64,000 bases of DNA from Nitrospira sp. (GCA_029194665.1 JARFXO010000006.1:124001-188000); one strand, 5' to 3'. Shown: positions 18,571-27,487, numbered from the stretch's first letter. Numbers and translations are program-made. Notes: generated from the letters alone by a model not told the origin.

Positions 18571-19013
18571 TGAAAGTTCTTGTTGCCGGGCCCCCCATGT
18601 CGTGCCCAACAATTTCTCCAGTCTCCAGATGCTCAACTCCAATTTCTCAACCACTGATAGTCGCAACTGTTCATGGACCGACTCATGCTTACCTTCCACC
18701 CATAACCCCAACCGCGAATAACCACCGCTGGCCAGTTCGTGCCCTGAGCGTACTATTGTAGTGGAGATCCGATTGTCTCATTGTCCATTTCATGCTCCGT
18801 CTGGACGGATTAGCCGTTCCAGTTGATACGGTTCGTCTAGGTCGTGAGAAGTGATAAGGAATGGTACGGCGTTTTGTTGGACATGTCCAACAACAAGTCC
18901 ACCCGCTCATATTACTCACGACTAAATCTAGTTGGGATGGCAGGAAGCGATTTGATACCGATCTGAAAAGCTAGTGGGTGGCAAACGACTACGGTGTCAT
19001 GAGTGATCGCCCT
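18571..19013. other. Non-coding stretch containing palindrome copy 4
   Basis: No supported gene. The only clear structure is the palindrome at 18874-18893; a CTGAAA block lies 70 bp after it, echoing copies 1 and 2. The stretch ends at the parB terminator candidate. Confidence 0.4.
18874..18893. repeat. 20-bp perfect palindrome, copy 4
   Basis: TTGTTGGACATGTCCAACAA, 171 bp past the parB stop codon. It is the last of the four copies and the nearest to the parAB pair. Confidence 0.9.
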
Positions 19014-19050
19014 CCCCCTCCCCTTCCCTGGCTAGGATTAGGAGAGGGGG
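19014..19050 (-). terminator. Possible terminator downstream of parB
   Basis: Arms at 19014-19023 and 19041-19050 pair over 10 bp on the minus-strand transcript, with one G-U pair and a 17-base loop. There is no U-run, so factor-independent action is uncertain. It lies 14 bp past the parB stop. Confidence 0.35.
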
Positions 19051-19063
19051 CAGTGACCGTGGA

Positions 19064-19999
19064 TTATTGAAAAATGATTTGATCAATTTGACATTGGCGC
19101 GCTGGGACTTCCTCCTGCTTTCCATCCGTAAAATGTACGATCAGGTGATTGGGTTGCTGCGGAGCTTTATGCAGATCCACCGTTCCTGATCGATCTTGAA
19201 AGATGATGATCAACGAAGGCATCGTTGTCGACGGACTGAGCAGCTGCTCCTCGCTCCCCTGCTCAACTTTCGGCGAGGCGCTGTTTGATTTTCGTGGACC
19301 TCTGAGTTTGGCGGACAACGCCGACACCGTCGCACGTGTAATCTCCTGCGTGGCGGTGCACCACCGTTCGACATCCTTCGGAAACTCCTTGTGCAGGTTC
19401 CGCAAATCGTAGAGCGTCTTCGCTGAGAGACATTTGCCGGACGTATAAATCTCCTCAATGCAACCAGGAGGATCGATGAGCGCTAAATGATTCGTGACCA
19501 TGGACCGATTCACACCAAGGAGTTCTGCAATTTGCGCCTGCTTCTCCCCTTCATCCATCTTTCTTTTGATAAACATCGCCAGTTCACGAGGTTTAAGATC
19601 TTCCCGCTGCAAATTCTCGATGACTTGCTGGTAATCGGTATGCGACCGATCGACGAACGCGGGAATCGTGGGTTTCCCGGCAGATTTGGAGGCCCTGAGT
19701 CGGCGTGCTCCAAAATTCAAGATCCATCGCTTCTGCTCGGTGGGGTGCGGACGGATCGACACAGGAGTTTTGACTCCGTGCAGTCTGATACTGTTCTCCA
19801 ACTCCTCCATACTCGCCGCATCGAATTCTTGGCGTGGTTGGGCTGGATCTTCATCAATGTCCCTGACCGGAATTTGAAGCGGGCGCCCTAAGACTTCAGC
19901 CGCCACGGTCCGTTCTTTGGCGATCGGATCGGGAGTGGGAGCAGAAGCGGTACGATCAAGAGCCGTGAGATCCAGTGTCGCTGTGATTGGTTTTTTCAT
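19064..19999 (-). CDS. Plasmid-type ParB/KorB-like partition protein
   Basis: A 311-residue ParB-family DNA-binding protein. The N-terminal ParB nuclease-like/CTPase domain is present: VRDIDEDPAQPRQEFD at about 45-60, LHGVKTPVSIRP at 73-84, FGARRLRAS at 96-104, and ENLQREDLKPRELA at 128-141. A helix-turn-helix follows at about 153-174 (KQAQIAELLGVNRSMVTNHL). After a low-complexity linker, the C-terminal SH3-like region (VDLHKAPQQPNHLIVHFTDG) resembles KorB of IncP plasmids more than chromosomal ParB. The gene overlaps parA by 4 bp. It should bind palindromic sites and act with the adjacent ATPase in segregation or repression. Its presence suggests an integrated plasmid or ICE. Confidence 0.85.
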   Translation of the reverse strand: MKKPITATLDLTALDRTASAPTPDPIAKERTVAAEVLGRPLQIPVRDIDEDPAQPRQEFDAASMEELENSIRLHGVKTPVSIRPHPTEQKRWILNFGARRLRASKSAGKPTIPAFVDRSHTDYQQVIENLQREDLKPRELAMFIKRKMDEGEKQAQIAELLGVNRSMVTNHLALIDPPGCIEEIYTSGKCLSAKTLYDLRNLHKEFPKDVERWCTATQEITRATVSALSAKLRGPRKSNSASPKVEQGSEEQLLSPSTTMPSLIIIFQDRSGTVDLHKAPQQPNHLIVHFTDGKQEEVPARQCQIDQIIFQ

Positions 20000-20778
20000 T
20001 CTATAACCCCCATCGTATGAGCAACTTTATGAAAGATCGGTTTGAGATGCATCCACGCATCTCGTGAACTCGTTTTTTGCAATGTCCAGATAGGCGCGCC
20101 CATCGCCTGGGCTTCAGCCACAGCCGTGCGTGAGGGAATGGCGGCCATACGTCCATCATCCAGTCGAATGAACAGCGAGGCAAAAGCCGTACAGAGCTGT
20201 TCGAAATTGGCGCGTTGAAAGGGAGTGGGCTCCACAAGATTCGGAAGCAGACCAATGAATCGAAGATCTTTATTCAATGTACTTTGTATCTTTAAGACCT
20301 GCGCCCGTAGCGCGGCAATACCATCGACGGCCTCTTGATTCAATTGAATGGGTGACAACACAAAATCACCCACCACGAGCGAAGCAAGGACACGAATATC
20401 AGGGTTCGGATTCGTGTCAATGATAGCCACATCAAACCGGTCATCCATTTCGTTCAGGAAGAGTTTGAGATTCATGGCGAATTGGTTGTGATCTTCTTCC
20501 CGCCTTTCGAGTCTCAAGAGGTCACCGTGCGACGGGATCACTACGAAATTTCCCTCCTCAAGAGTCGTGACATGTTCGGTCAATAATTGGTGAGCTGTAG
20601 TTGCCGAGGTGGTCGCCAGGTTCGACATGATGATGTTTTTCGATGTGTTTCCTTGATGGTCCAAGTCAATGATCAACACTCGTTTCTTGAGGTATTCGAC
20701 GAGAAAGTACCCAAGTTGGCAGGCAATCGCCGTTTTCCCCACGCCGCCCTTCTGATTGGCTAAGACCAACGTTTTCAT
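19996..20778 (-). CDS. ParA-family partition ATPase (IncC-like)
   Basis: A 260-residue Walker-type ATPase. The deviant Walker A KGGVGKT is at residues 10-16 (the signature Lys is K10), LIIDLDHQGNTS is the Walker A' region, and FDVAIIDTNPNPDIR holds Walker B. There is no N-terminal DNA-binding extension, so autoregulation probably depends on its ParB partner. AAGGAG is 8 bp from the ATG. It is most similar in layout to plasmid IncC/ParA proteins paired with KorB. ParA moves ParB-bound DNA along the nucleoid. The chromosome's own parAB would normally lie elsewhere. Confidence 0.88.
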   Translation of the reverse strand: MKTLVLANQKGGVGKTAIACQLGYFLVEYLKKRVLIIDLDHQGNTSKNIIMSNLATTSATTAHQLLTEHVTTLEEGNFVVIPSHGDLLRLERREEDHNQFAMNLKLFLNEMDDRFDVAIIDTNPNPDIRVLASLVVGDFVLSPIQLNQEAVDGIAALRAQVLKIQSTLNKDLRFIGLLPNLVEPTPFQRANFEQLCTAFASLFIRLDDGRMAAIPSRTAVAEAQAMGAPIWTLQKTSSRDAWMHLKPIFHKVAHTMGVIE

Positions 20779-21113
20779 CGACAGCTCTCCTTGTTCATGG
20801 GCCGGTGAATCCTACTCTCGTCACTTTCTTTCCCTAATGACATGCATAGCAAATCCGCCACCTGTACTGCCCGAGAGTATTTTTTGATCTGACCGGAGCA
20901 GTATCCTAGGCAGGAAGAATTGTCAATCCTCTTTCTCCTCGAAGAGACTCTTTATTTTTGGTTTACTCAACCAGTGAGGGGAATACAGGTCTTGGCTACT
21001 GCGTTTAGATGACAAATCAGGCTCGTCTGGTTATCAGCGTGAGATGAGAATTTGAGCAACTCCTCCATCCGTCGGTCGGGGGTACGAGCGGGTATCGTCA
21101 CAATAACGTGCAC
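20779..21113. other. Region upstream of parA
   Basis: No supported gene. On the minus strand TTGACA (20921-20926) and GATACT (20900-20905), 15 bp apart, form a possible parA promoter. No copy of the 20-bp palindrome is present here, and no other inverted repeat stands out. Confidence 0.35.
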
Positions 21114-22142
21114 CTATTTTGGCGCGTGTCTACAAGCGCGTACCTCCAACTGCCGGATTCTATCTGGCTCCCTCGTTAGCCTTGCAGATGGTGATATCTG
21201 TCTTTTTGATGATCGTTCAAAGTTCTTCACGTGAGGCCATCGGATGAGACGATTCGCTTCGGAATGGTGTGTGGTCACGCATTGAGATGTTGCGAACTCT
21301 TGGCCTTTACCACGCTCTTGTGCCATTCTTCAAGAAGAACCAGCTTATAGGCGAAATAATCGCGATCGGCCGCATAAACGTGCAATTGCTCAACCGGCTT
21401 TGGCACGGTTCCCACCCCACACAGCAACGAGGCCCAGCGCTGACAGAGAAGAGGAGTGCTGTCGCGCCAGAGCGGCAATGGCCCTGGAATCGATCCCACC
21501 GGACAATGCCACTCCTACGGGGACATCAGAACGGAGAGTCAACTTTACGGCCTCTTCCAGGGCTTCACGAATGCCGCGCAGCATACCGGGACTATCCATC
21601 GGCAAGCCGCTGATTTTCGGCGGCTCCTCTACAGTCCAGTAGCGCAACGGTTCGGCAAACCAGTGATCAAGCGACAACATGAGCGTATGACCTGCCGGAA
21701 TTTTCTGCACACCTTGAAGCAGGCTCAACGGCTCAGGGACATACTGATAGTGCAGGTACATATCTACGACCGACGGGTCAAGCGCCGGGCTTGATGTCAG
21801 CATCGGCAGGAGTCCCTTTAGCTCCGAAGCAAACATGAGACACTGATCATCCCTGTGATAGAAAAGAGGTTTTTCTCCGCAGCGATCGCGCGCCAGGAAA
21901 AGGCTTTTCTCTTCTCGATCCCACAGTGCGCCCGGAAACATCCCGCGAAAATGCGATGCACGCTCACGTCCCCAAACCTTATACGCGGCCAGGAGAACTT
22001 CGGTATCAGAATTAGTGACAAACCGTTCGCCTTTGGCTTGGCGGAGAGAGAGAATCCTGGTTAATAAACGTAGGTATAAATATGTCATATCCACAAGTCG
22101 ATGAAGCATGAGATGAGCTGGATCGTCAATGGTGGATGGCAT
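21114..22142 (-). pseudogene. Truncated, frameshifted asparagine synthetase homolog
   Basis: The open part (21390-22142) carries the second half of a class II glutaminase domain (FVTNSDTEVLLAAYKVWG, then ARDRCGEKPLFYH), a linker (VDMYLHYQYVPEPLSLLQGV) and the start of the synthetase domain with the PP-loop VALSGGIDS. The N-terminal catalytic Cys segment is missing. After SGGIDS the frame is lost; a different frame (21114-21326) holds GQEFATSQCVTTHHSEANR, which resembles the following part of the domain. The gene therefore looks like a fragment with both ends lost. Such enzymes also act in polysaccharide or lasso-peptide loci. It borders the parAB element and may mark an insertion or deletion edge. 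Confidence 0.75.
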
Positions 22143-22277
22143 TTGTTACAGCCTCACGCCGCCGGCTATTGACGGGGCCATTGCTGGACAACCGGCGCGG
22201 AAGAATCTTCCACTTCCCCGCCCTTCATGTTCTGGATCCATCCCGGTACAATAGCACGTGCTTGATCAAGGATGAGT

Positions 22278-23246
22278 ATGACCTTCACTCCAGCCCCCTT
22301 CTACATTCTCTGCGGTTCGCTTGGTGCCGGGAAGACGACGCTCTTAATGCGGCTGCTGGAGTATTGGAAGGCACAGGGCCGACGAACCGGCGTGTTGATG
22401 AACGAGGCAGGGACCGTCAGCATTGATGGCCCTCGGGCCGGAACGCTCGCCGAACAAGTCATGAACCTCGCCGGGGGCTGTGTCTGCTGCGACACGAAAG
22501 AAGATCTCTCCTGGGGGATTGCGCAGCTGGTGCGAGATCATGGATCGGATGTGCTGATTCTGGAATGCTCAGGCCTCGCCGATCCGGCTGAAGTGATCGA
22601 TGCGGTGACTGATGCCTATACGGCCCGGTTGGCTTCTCTTGAACGAGTCATGGCCCTTCTGCATCCGGTATCGGCGGAGGAAAGTCACTCCGCCGCCTAT
22701 GTGACGACACAAGCCATCCGTTGTGCCGATGAACTGATCTTGAACAAGCGGGACCTCTATGTCCCAGGCCATTGGGAGCGGTTCCGTGCCGCCATCCTCG
22801 AACAAAACCCCTATGCTCGCCTATGGGAAACGTCGCACGCGCGCCTCGATGCCGCCGACCTGTTGGCTCCGCATCCCTCACCGAAACCAGCAACTCCTAC
22901 CAATGTGCAATTCAGTAAGTCGCGAGTTGCCTCACATCAGCGAGCGCCCTACCATCCCATCGCGACCACGATCCCGTTGCCCGGCCCGCTCAATCGTCGG
23001 AGGTTTCTGGCCTGGATCAAAACCTTCCCAAAAGAACTTGAACGGGCGAAAGGCTATTTCCGATTCGCGCAGGAACCGGAGCTGCAGGAATTCCAGTATG
23101 CGCCGCCGGGGCAGGCCACAATCACACCGCTCACTCTCTTGGATGAACCGGAGCCGACGCTGGTGCTGATCGGGAGGGGATACGATGTGGACCGTCTGGG
23201 GGCTGAGCTCTTAGCCACGGTGGAACACCACCAGAGGACTTCGTAA
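22278..23246 (+). CDS. CobW/COG0523-family GTP-binding protein
   Basis: A G3E-family GTPase of 322 residues, a type that supplies metal or cobalamin to target enzymes. Walker A is GSLGAGKTT at about 13-21, the metal-binding GCVCC is at 67-71, ECSGLADPAEV corresponds to Walker B, and NKRD at 156-159 is the guanine-specificity motif. The C-terminal CobW domain is recognisable but short. ATG 22278 is favoured over ATG 22272 because AAGG directly abuts the latter. The metal partner is not visible. The stop is 3 bp from the convergent PAP2 gene's stop. Confidence 0.85.
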   Translation: MTFTPAPFYILCGSLGAGKTTLLMRLLEYWKAQGRRTGVLMNEAGTVSIDGPRAGTLAEQVMNLAGGCVCCDTKEDLSWGIAQLVRDHGSDVLILECSGLADPAEVIDAVTDAYTARLASLERVMALLHPVSAEESHSAAYVTTQAIRCADELILNKRDLYVPGHWERFRAAILEQNPYARLWETSHARLDAADLLAPHPSPKPATPTNVQFSKSRVASHQRAPYHPIATTIPLPGPLNRRRFLAWIKTFPKELERAKGYFRFAQEPELQEFQYAPPGQATITPLTLLDEPEPTLVLIGRGYDVDRLGAELLATVEHHQRTS

Positions 23247-23249
23247 GCT

Positions 23250-23834
23250 TTAGGACCGCACATCCACTTCCTTGATCGGCCTCACAACCCCTTCCAATTT
23301 CTTCCTGAACCTAGGCCATCGCAGTAGCGCCCAGGCGGCCCCTCCACCCAGTGCCCCTCCGAGCATCCATCCACCGAGCACATCGGTCACGTAATGTGCG
23401 CCGACATATACCCTTGCAAATCCAACCAGCGCGACAATCGGCCAACTGACCCAGCCGGACTTGGGATAGAGGACTTGTAAGAACGACGCAATTGCCGCGG
23501 TGTTGGTCGCGTGATTCGACGGAAAACTGAACAAGGCACCGCAGCTGTTCGGTTCGATCTTGACCGCTTCGGTAAGTGCCCTGCAAGGTCTGACCCGTTC
23601 AAAAACCCATTTGAGCTGTCCGCCTATGAAATCTGAAAACCCGACCGCTGCTCCTAGAGCCGGACCTCCAAACAACGCCTCGCGCCGGTTGGCCCAGATC
23701 CAATAGATGATGGCGCAAGCTCCGGGCAGATAGAGCATGCTGCGATTTCCCAGTTGAAGAAAGAATTGATCAGCAGCCGCCGACCGGCCTGCCAACCCGT
23801 TGATGGTCAGAAAGAGAGCCTCGTCCATGCTCAT
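23250..23834 (-). CDS. PAP2-family membrane phosphatase
   Basis: A 194-residue integral membrane phosphatase. The three family motifs are in order: KWVFERVRP at 75-83, FPSNHATN at 104-111 (PSNH instead of the more common PSGH; the catalytic His is kept), and ARVYVGAHYVTDVLGG at 140-155. Several hydrophobic segments surround them. Members hydrolyse lipid phosphates such as undecaprenyl pyrophosphate or phosphatidic acid at the membrane's outer face. The exact substrate is not readable. A start two codons later is possible; neither has a good ribosome binding site. It is convergent with the CobW-type gene. Confidence 0.88.
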   Translation of the reverse strand: MSMDEALFLTINGLAGRSAAADQFFLQLGNRSMLYLPGACAIIYWIWANRREALFGGPALGAAVGFSDFIGGQLKWVFERVRPCRALTEAVKIEPNSCGALFSFPSNHATNTAAIASFLQVLYPKSGWVSWPIVALVGFARVYVGAHYVTDVLGGWMLGGALGGGAAWALLRWPRFRKKLEGVVRPIKEVDVRS

Positions 23835-23924
23835 GCGTGCGACGATAAAACGTTACTTGTTAACCGTCAAGCATGAACCGATCTGTTACCCGACTGACAA
23901 GTGGCACTTGACGCAGACGCAACC

Positions 23925-24371
23925 TCATTGCGTCCTGAAATGAATGCGGACAGTCACCTCGCCGTCGACCGGGTCGTCCCCTTTCATTTGCGGACCGAAG
24001 GTCCATTTGCCGAGCGCATTGATTCCGGCGATCGTGAGCTCTCGATGTTTGCAGGGTTCGAGTACCACGACCGTGACCTTGGCATGTTTCGAGACTAACA
24101 GACGGGCCTTCATCCAATCATCGAGTTCTTGGCCTTCGAGCGACGGTGGAATGCCGGGCCACGGAGTCGATTTCGGCACCGGGCCAAGTTGCTGATCCTT
24201 ATTCAGCGACAAGCCGTGGACATGGACTTCGGGAAGTTCGAGCACATCCTCTTCATGATCAGAGGCATGCGTCGCCTCATTACCGGCCACTGCATGCGCA
24301 GCAACCGGCAGGATGGAGGAACCGATGATTCCACCGGCCAGCAGCCATCTTAGGTGTCGCAGAACCATGCT
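23925..24371 (-). CDS. Small exported TonB C-terminal-like protein
   Basis: A 148-residue protein if ATG 24371 is used; AGGAG lies 10 bp upstream and the following segment is a signal or anchor (WLLAGGIIGSSILPVAAHAVA). A His-rich mature N-terminus (ATHASDHEEDVLELPEVHVHG) precedes a domain ending in ALGKWTFGPQMKGD and VDGEVTVRIHFRTQ. This is the TonB C-terminal pattern seen in energy-transducer proteins. No long Pro-rich spanner is present, so it may not reach the outer membrane and could be a periplasmic helper. It follows the TonB-dependent receptor by 87 bp on the same strand. The His cluster suggests metal handling. Confidence 0.68.
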   Translation of the reverse strand, partial: SMVLRHLRWLLAGGIIGSSILPVAAHAVAGNEATHASDHEEDVLELPEVHVHGLSLNKDQQLGPVPKSTPWPGIPPSLEGQELDDWMKARLLVSKHAKVTVVVLEPCKHRELTIAGINALGKWTFGPQMKGDDPVDGEVTVRIHFRTQ

Positions 24372-24458
24372 GTCCGTTCTCCTGCGCTTGAGCCCGATGC
24401 ACCTACATCCATCAGCCATCTTGACAGCACCTTGACCCTGACCTCAACCTTCTCCACC

Positions 24459-26879
24459 TCAGAAAAACCACTGTGCACGAAAGAAAAACGAACGCGGCAT
24501 CCCCGCATGGGCCACACCGAGCCCGATGCTGCCCTCACCACTGTTGTAGAAATATTGTCGATCAAACAGATTGATAAGATCGAACCCCAAGAGCAATTTC
24601 TGTCCATGCCAGGGCAGCGGGATCGTATGCGCAAGGGACAGATTATAGACCGTATACGAAGGTTCGTGCGAGGAATTGGTCTTTGCACCTGCTTCCGCGG
24701 TTCGCAATCCATAACCATAGAGCATTTGTCCGGTGATGATGGTCCGCTCCAAGAGGCGGTAGGTCAGCACGGCCGAACTCGTCACAAACTGTGAGTGATC
24801 GCAGAAAACTCCACTGCTTGACGTGATGTCGTTGATTTGCGCCTGGTCGAGCAAATACTGTCCTGACTGCAGACCATACCCCTTGCATTGTCCCCATGCC
24901 ACGTTTCCGCGCAAGGTGAGTTTGTCCCTCACCTGCATCTTCAACGCAGCATCAATCCCACGCTGCCAGCCTCGCTCGAACGCAAAGAAATTCAACAGCG
25001 GGGTCGTCCCGAACTGACCAGCATCGGAGAGAAAATTGGCCAGCTTGTAATAGCCCACCAGCTCCAGCGTCACATAGCGGCCGATGGCATGATAGCTCCC
25101 TACTTCAAAATAATGCGCGCGTTCGGCCCGAGGACGGAACCCTGTCGGATCGTCCGGAGCGGCCGTTGTGTCTTGGGTATTGAGATTGACGAACGCGATC
25201 TGCTCGATGTTGGGCGGTGTGAACAGCCGACCGTAGTAGGCATGAAACACGTTTGATTGGTCATGTTTGTAGGTCACCCCGATCCGCGGGCTGACCTGTC
25301 CTTCGTTGTAGAACCCTTGAATCGCATCGCCCCGCACACCCACATTGAACGTCCATTGCTCATGCGGCGTCCATTGATCTTGCAGCCAAAATTCTTGTCG
25401 CGTTTGAATGGTTTGGTTGGATGCCTCCCGCGTAATCACTGGTCCGGCGGGCACGCCGCCACTGTCGCCAAACGCAAAGATTTGCGTCGCATTGCTCGCC
25501 CGGCTATAGTCGAACTGCATGCCCCCTTTTATCAGGTGCTGATTGCCGAGTACCCAGGTATGGTCCAAGCGAAAGCCACCGGAATAGGCCGTTCGCCCCT
25601 GGTTCGAAGTCTGAGCCGAGTTCACATCGTCCGCGTAGGATAACGCGTTCAACGGGTCGGTTTGAAAATTCGCTACTCCACGCCGAAAGTAGAATCCCAG
25701 GTTGAAGAAACGACTCGCATTCACATCATGTCTCCAGACCATTTGACTATACTGATTGTTTTCGTTTTGGAACTGGTTGACGTCTTTCGAGTTGACAGGG
25801 TTGAATGTGGGATCCTGGGCTTGTAACAGGGCCAACACGCTTTGATTGGCGGCGAGATTAGGCGTCGTGGGAATCTGAAACCTCCCCACAGAGGTGAGAA
25901 GGATCCAGCTGAAGTTGTTGCGATTGTCGAGCTGATAGTCGCCGCGGAGATACGCATTGTTCTTCTCGCTCTGATTATGAAAATTCGCGGTGCCCAACGT
26001 CGGGGGGTCGAGCCCTCTGGCATTGCTGACATAACTATTCAGAGCGTAGAAGCGGACTTTCTCACCGATCGTCCCACCGTATTCAAACGAAGGGTTCACC
26101 GTTTCATAAGATCCGCCGAAACCCTGCAGTGATCCGAATCCCGGCTTCGTGCCGCTCTTGCTCGTGATATCGACCACCAAGGCCGTCTTGTTGCCGTACT
26201 GCGCCTCCATGCCACCCAGGATGATATCGGCCCGTTCCCAGGCACGAGGCGGGACGATGTCGGCAAAGGCGCCGGTCACCGTGTCGGGAATGGGAATCCC
26301 GTCGATGCGAAACTGCTGGTTGGCATGGTCCTGCCGGATGTGCGTTTGGCCTAAGGCGCCGTAAGCCACGCTCGGAATGGTCAGGAGCACATCCGCTACC
26401 GTGTTATTGTTGCCGCGCGGAAGGGTTTCGATGTCTTTCCGGCTTAATTGGTAGGTCTCGCTGGAAGCTTTGTACTGAATTGGCGGCAGCTGCGAGACGA
26501 TCTCCAAGGCAATCTCCTGCGTCACCGCCAACGTAAGCGTCACAGGAATCGGCTTATCGGTCCCGATTTTTACGATGACATATTCACTTCTGTACGTACC
26601 TTGGACGGCACTGATAGAATAAGTACCCTCTTGCGACACCGTGATGATGAACTCCCCCGCCTGATTCGTCACCCCTTGTGAGACCACGCTCCCTTCCTGA
26701 TCACGTACCTGGACCATAGCCTGGTCCGCTCGCCGAAGATCTTGGCTTTGAACAACCCCCTTAATTGTCAAGTTTTGGTCATTGTTCTGTGCAGAAACGA
26801 TTGAGCACAGACCCCATGCGAGTGTCATAACGATCATGACGAACGTCACCACCAACACACACTTCACGACTGGGTACAT
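24459..26879 (-). CDS. TonB-dependent outer-membrane receptor
   Basis: An 806-residue outer-membrane receptor. It has a signal peptide (CVLVVTFVMIVMTLAWGL), a carboxypeptidase-regulatory-like beta domain at about 38-115 (GVVQSQDLRRADQAMVQVRD), then a plug domain with DIETLPRGNNNTVADVL and FRIDGIPIPDTVTG. The C-terminal beta-barrel ends in FFRAQWFF with a terminal Phe, as outer-membrane proteins do. GGAGG is 6-7 bp from ATG 26879. No clear ligand signature is visible. The His-rich neighbours on both sides point to a metal or metal chelate rather than a sugar. It is likely co-transcribed with the small TonB-like gene downstream. Confidence 0.9.
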   Translation of the reverse strand: MYPVVKCVLVVTFVMIVMTLAWGLCSIVSAQNNDQNLTIKGVVQSQDLRRADQAMVQVRDQEGSVVSQGVTNQAGEFIITVSQEGTYSISAVQGTYRSEYVIVKIGTDKPIPVTLTLAVTQEIALEIVSQLPPIQYKASSETYQLSRKDIETLPRGNNNTVADVLLTIPSVAYGALGQTHIRQDHANQQFRIDGIPIPDTVTGAFADIVPPRAWERADIILGGMEAQYGNKTALVVDITSKSGTKPGFGSLQGFGGSYETVNPSFEYGGTIGEKVRFYALNSYVSNARGLDPPTLGTANFHNQSEKNNAYLRGDYQLDNRNNFSWILLTSVGRFQIPTTPNLAANQSVLALLQAQDPTFNPVNSKDVNQFQNENNQYSQMVWRHDVNASRFFNLGFYFRRGVANFQTDPLNALSYADDVNSAQTSNQGRTAYSGGFRLDHTWVLGNQHLIKGGMQFDYSRASNATQIFAFGDSGGVPAGPVITREASNQTIQTRQEFWLQDQWTPHEQWTFNVGVRGDAIQGFYNEGQVSPRIGVTYKHDQSNVFHAYYGRLFTPPNIEQIAFVNLNTQDTTAAPDDPTGFRPRAERAHYFEVGSYHAIGRYVTLELVGYYKLANFLSDAGQFGTTPLLNFFAFERGWQRGIDAALKMQVRDKLTLRGNVAWGQCKGYGLQSGQYLLDQAQINDITSSSGVFCDHSQFVTSSAVLTYRLLERTIITGQMLYGYGLRTAEAGAKTNSSHEPSYTVYNLSLAHTIPLPWHGQKLLLGFDLINLFDRQYFYNSGEGSIGLGVAHAGMPRSFFFRAQWFF

Positions 26880-26987
26880 CGTGTCCCTCCGCGCTCACAA
26901 ACCCATCACATTAATGAACGAATGGATGAGGCGCACTGGAATCCCAGGGCCTACCAGCCAGACTGACTGCTTAGGGTGATGGACCAG

Positions 26988-27317
26988 CTATACTTGCGGA
27001 GGAGCGCGAGAAGGACCGACCAGGGAAGGAGCAGCTGATAGGAGAATGGAATCACTCGGAGGTTCCTGCTGCCGGACAGCATCGCAGACAGTTAATCGTG
27101 GAACATCCAGATCAACCGAACCGGCGATATGGTGTTGCACCCACTGACAGATGTCGGTGTCCGAATGTTCGTGACCATCTGAGTCCGCTGCGGCCAGTTC
27201 ATGGTGAACCTCCTGGGCCACGGCGAACGGAGCCAGTCCCAGGATGATGCAGACCATCCCCAACGAGACTCCAGCAAGGAGCCGCGCGGAAAGAGACCTG
27301 AACGTGAGCGAAAACAT
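26988..27317 (-). CDS. Small His-rich exported protein
   Basis: An exported protein of about 109 residues if ATG 27317 is used: RLLAGVSLGMVCIILGLAPF leads to cleavage after AVAQ. Upstream in-frame starts at 27374 and 27404 would add another hydrophobic segment; no ribosome binding site decides. The mature part carries EVHHELAAADSDGHEHSD and DICQWVQHH, a likely metal-binding patch (His, Asp, Cys). It resembles DUF2946-like exported proteins that often accompany metal TonB receptors, but the similarity is weak. It lies 108 bp upstream of the TonB-dependent receptor on the same strand. Confidence 0.55.
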   Translation of the reverse strand: MFSLTFRSLSARLLAGVSLGMVCIILGLAPFAVAQEVHHELAAADSDGHEHSDTDICQWVQHHIAGSVDLDVPRLTVCDAVRQQEPPSDSILLSAAPSLVGPSRAPPQV

Positions 27318-27487
27318 GGCGGTAGAATAGGCACCCATGGCCAGAATTGCAAGAACTGCAACACAGAGCACCATCGCACTTGATCGGCCGATCGGGGCAA
27401 CCAATATGGACTTTTGTTGCCTGATTCGTTAAATTACTACCCCCTCAAGGTGTCATCAAGAATGAGAGTGGAAGGACGTAATCCCTC

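Noticed and set aside
13189-18893. The 20-bp palindromes as canonical chromosomal parS
   Set aside because: The core bases differ from TGTTTCACGTGAAACA, and the half-site is one base longer; only the outer TGTT/AACA agrees.
13189-18893. The palindromes as a CRISPR array
   Set aside because: Spacings are 0.8, 1.8 and 3.0 kb, with no regular spacers and no cas genes.
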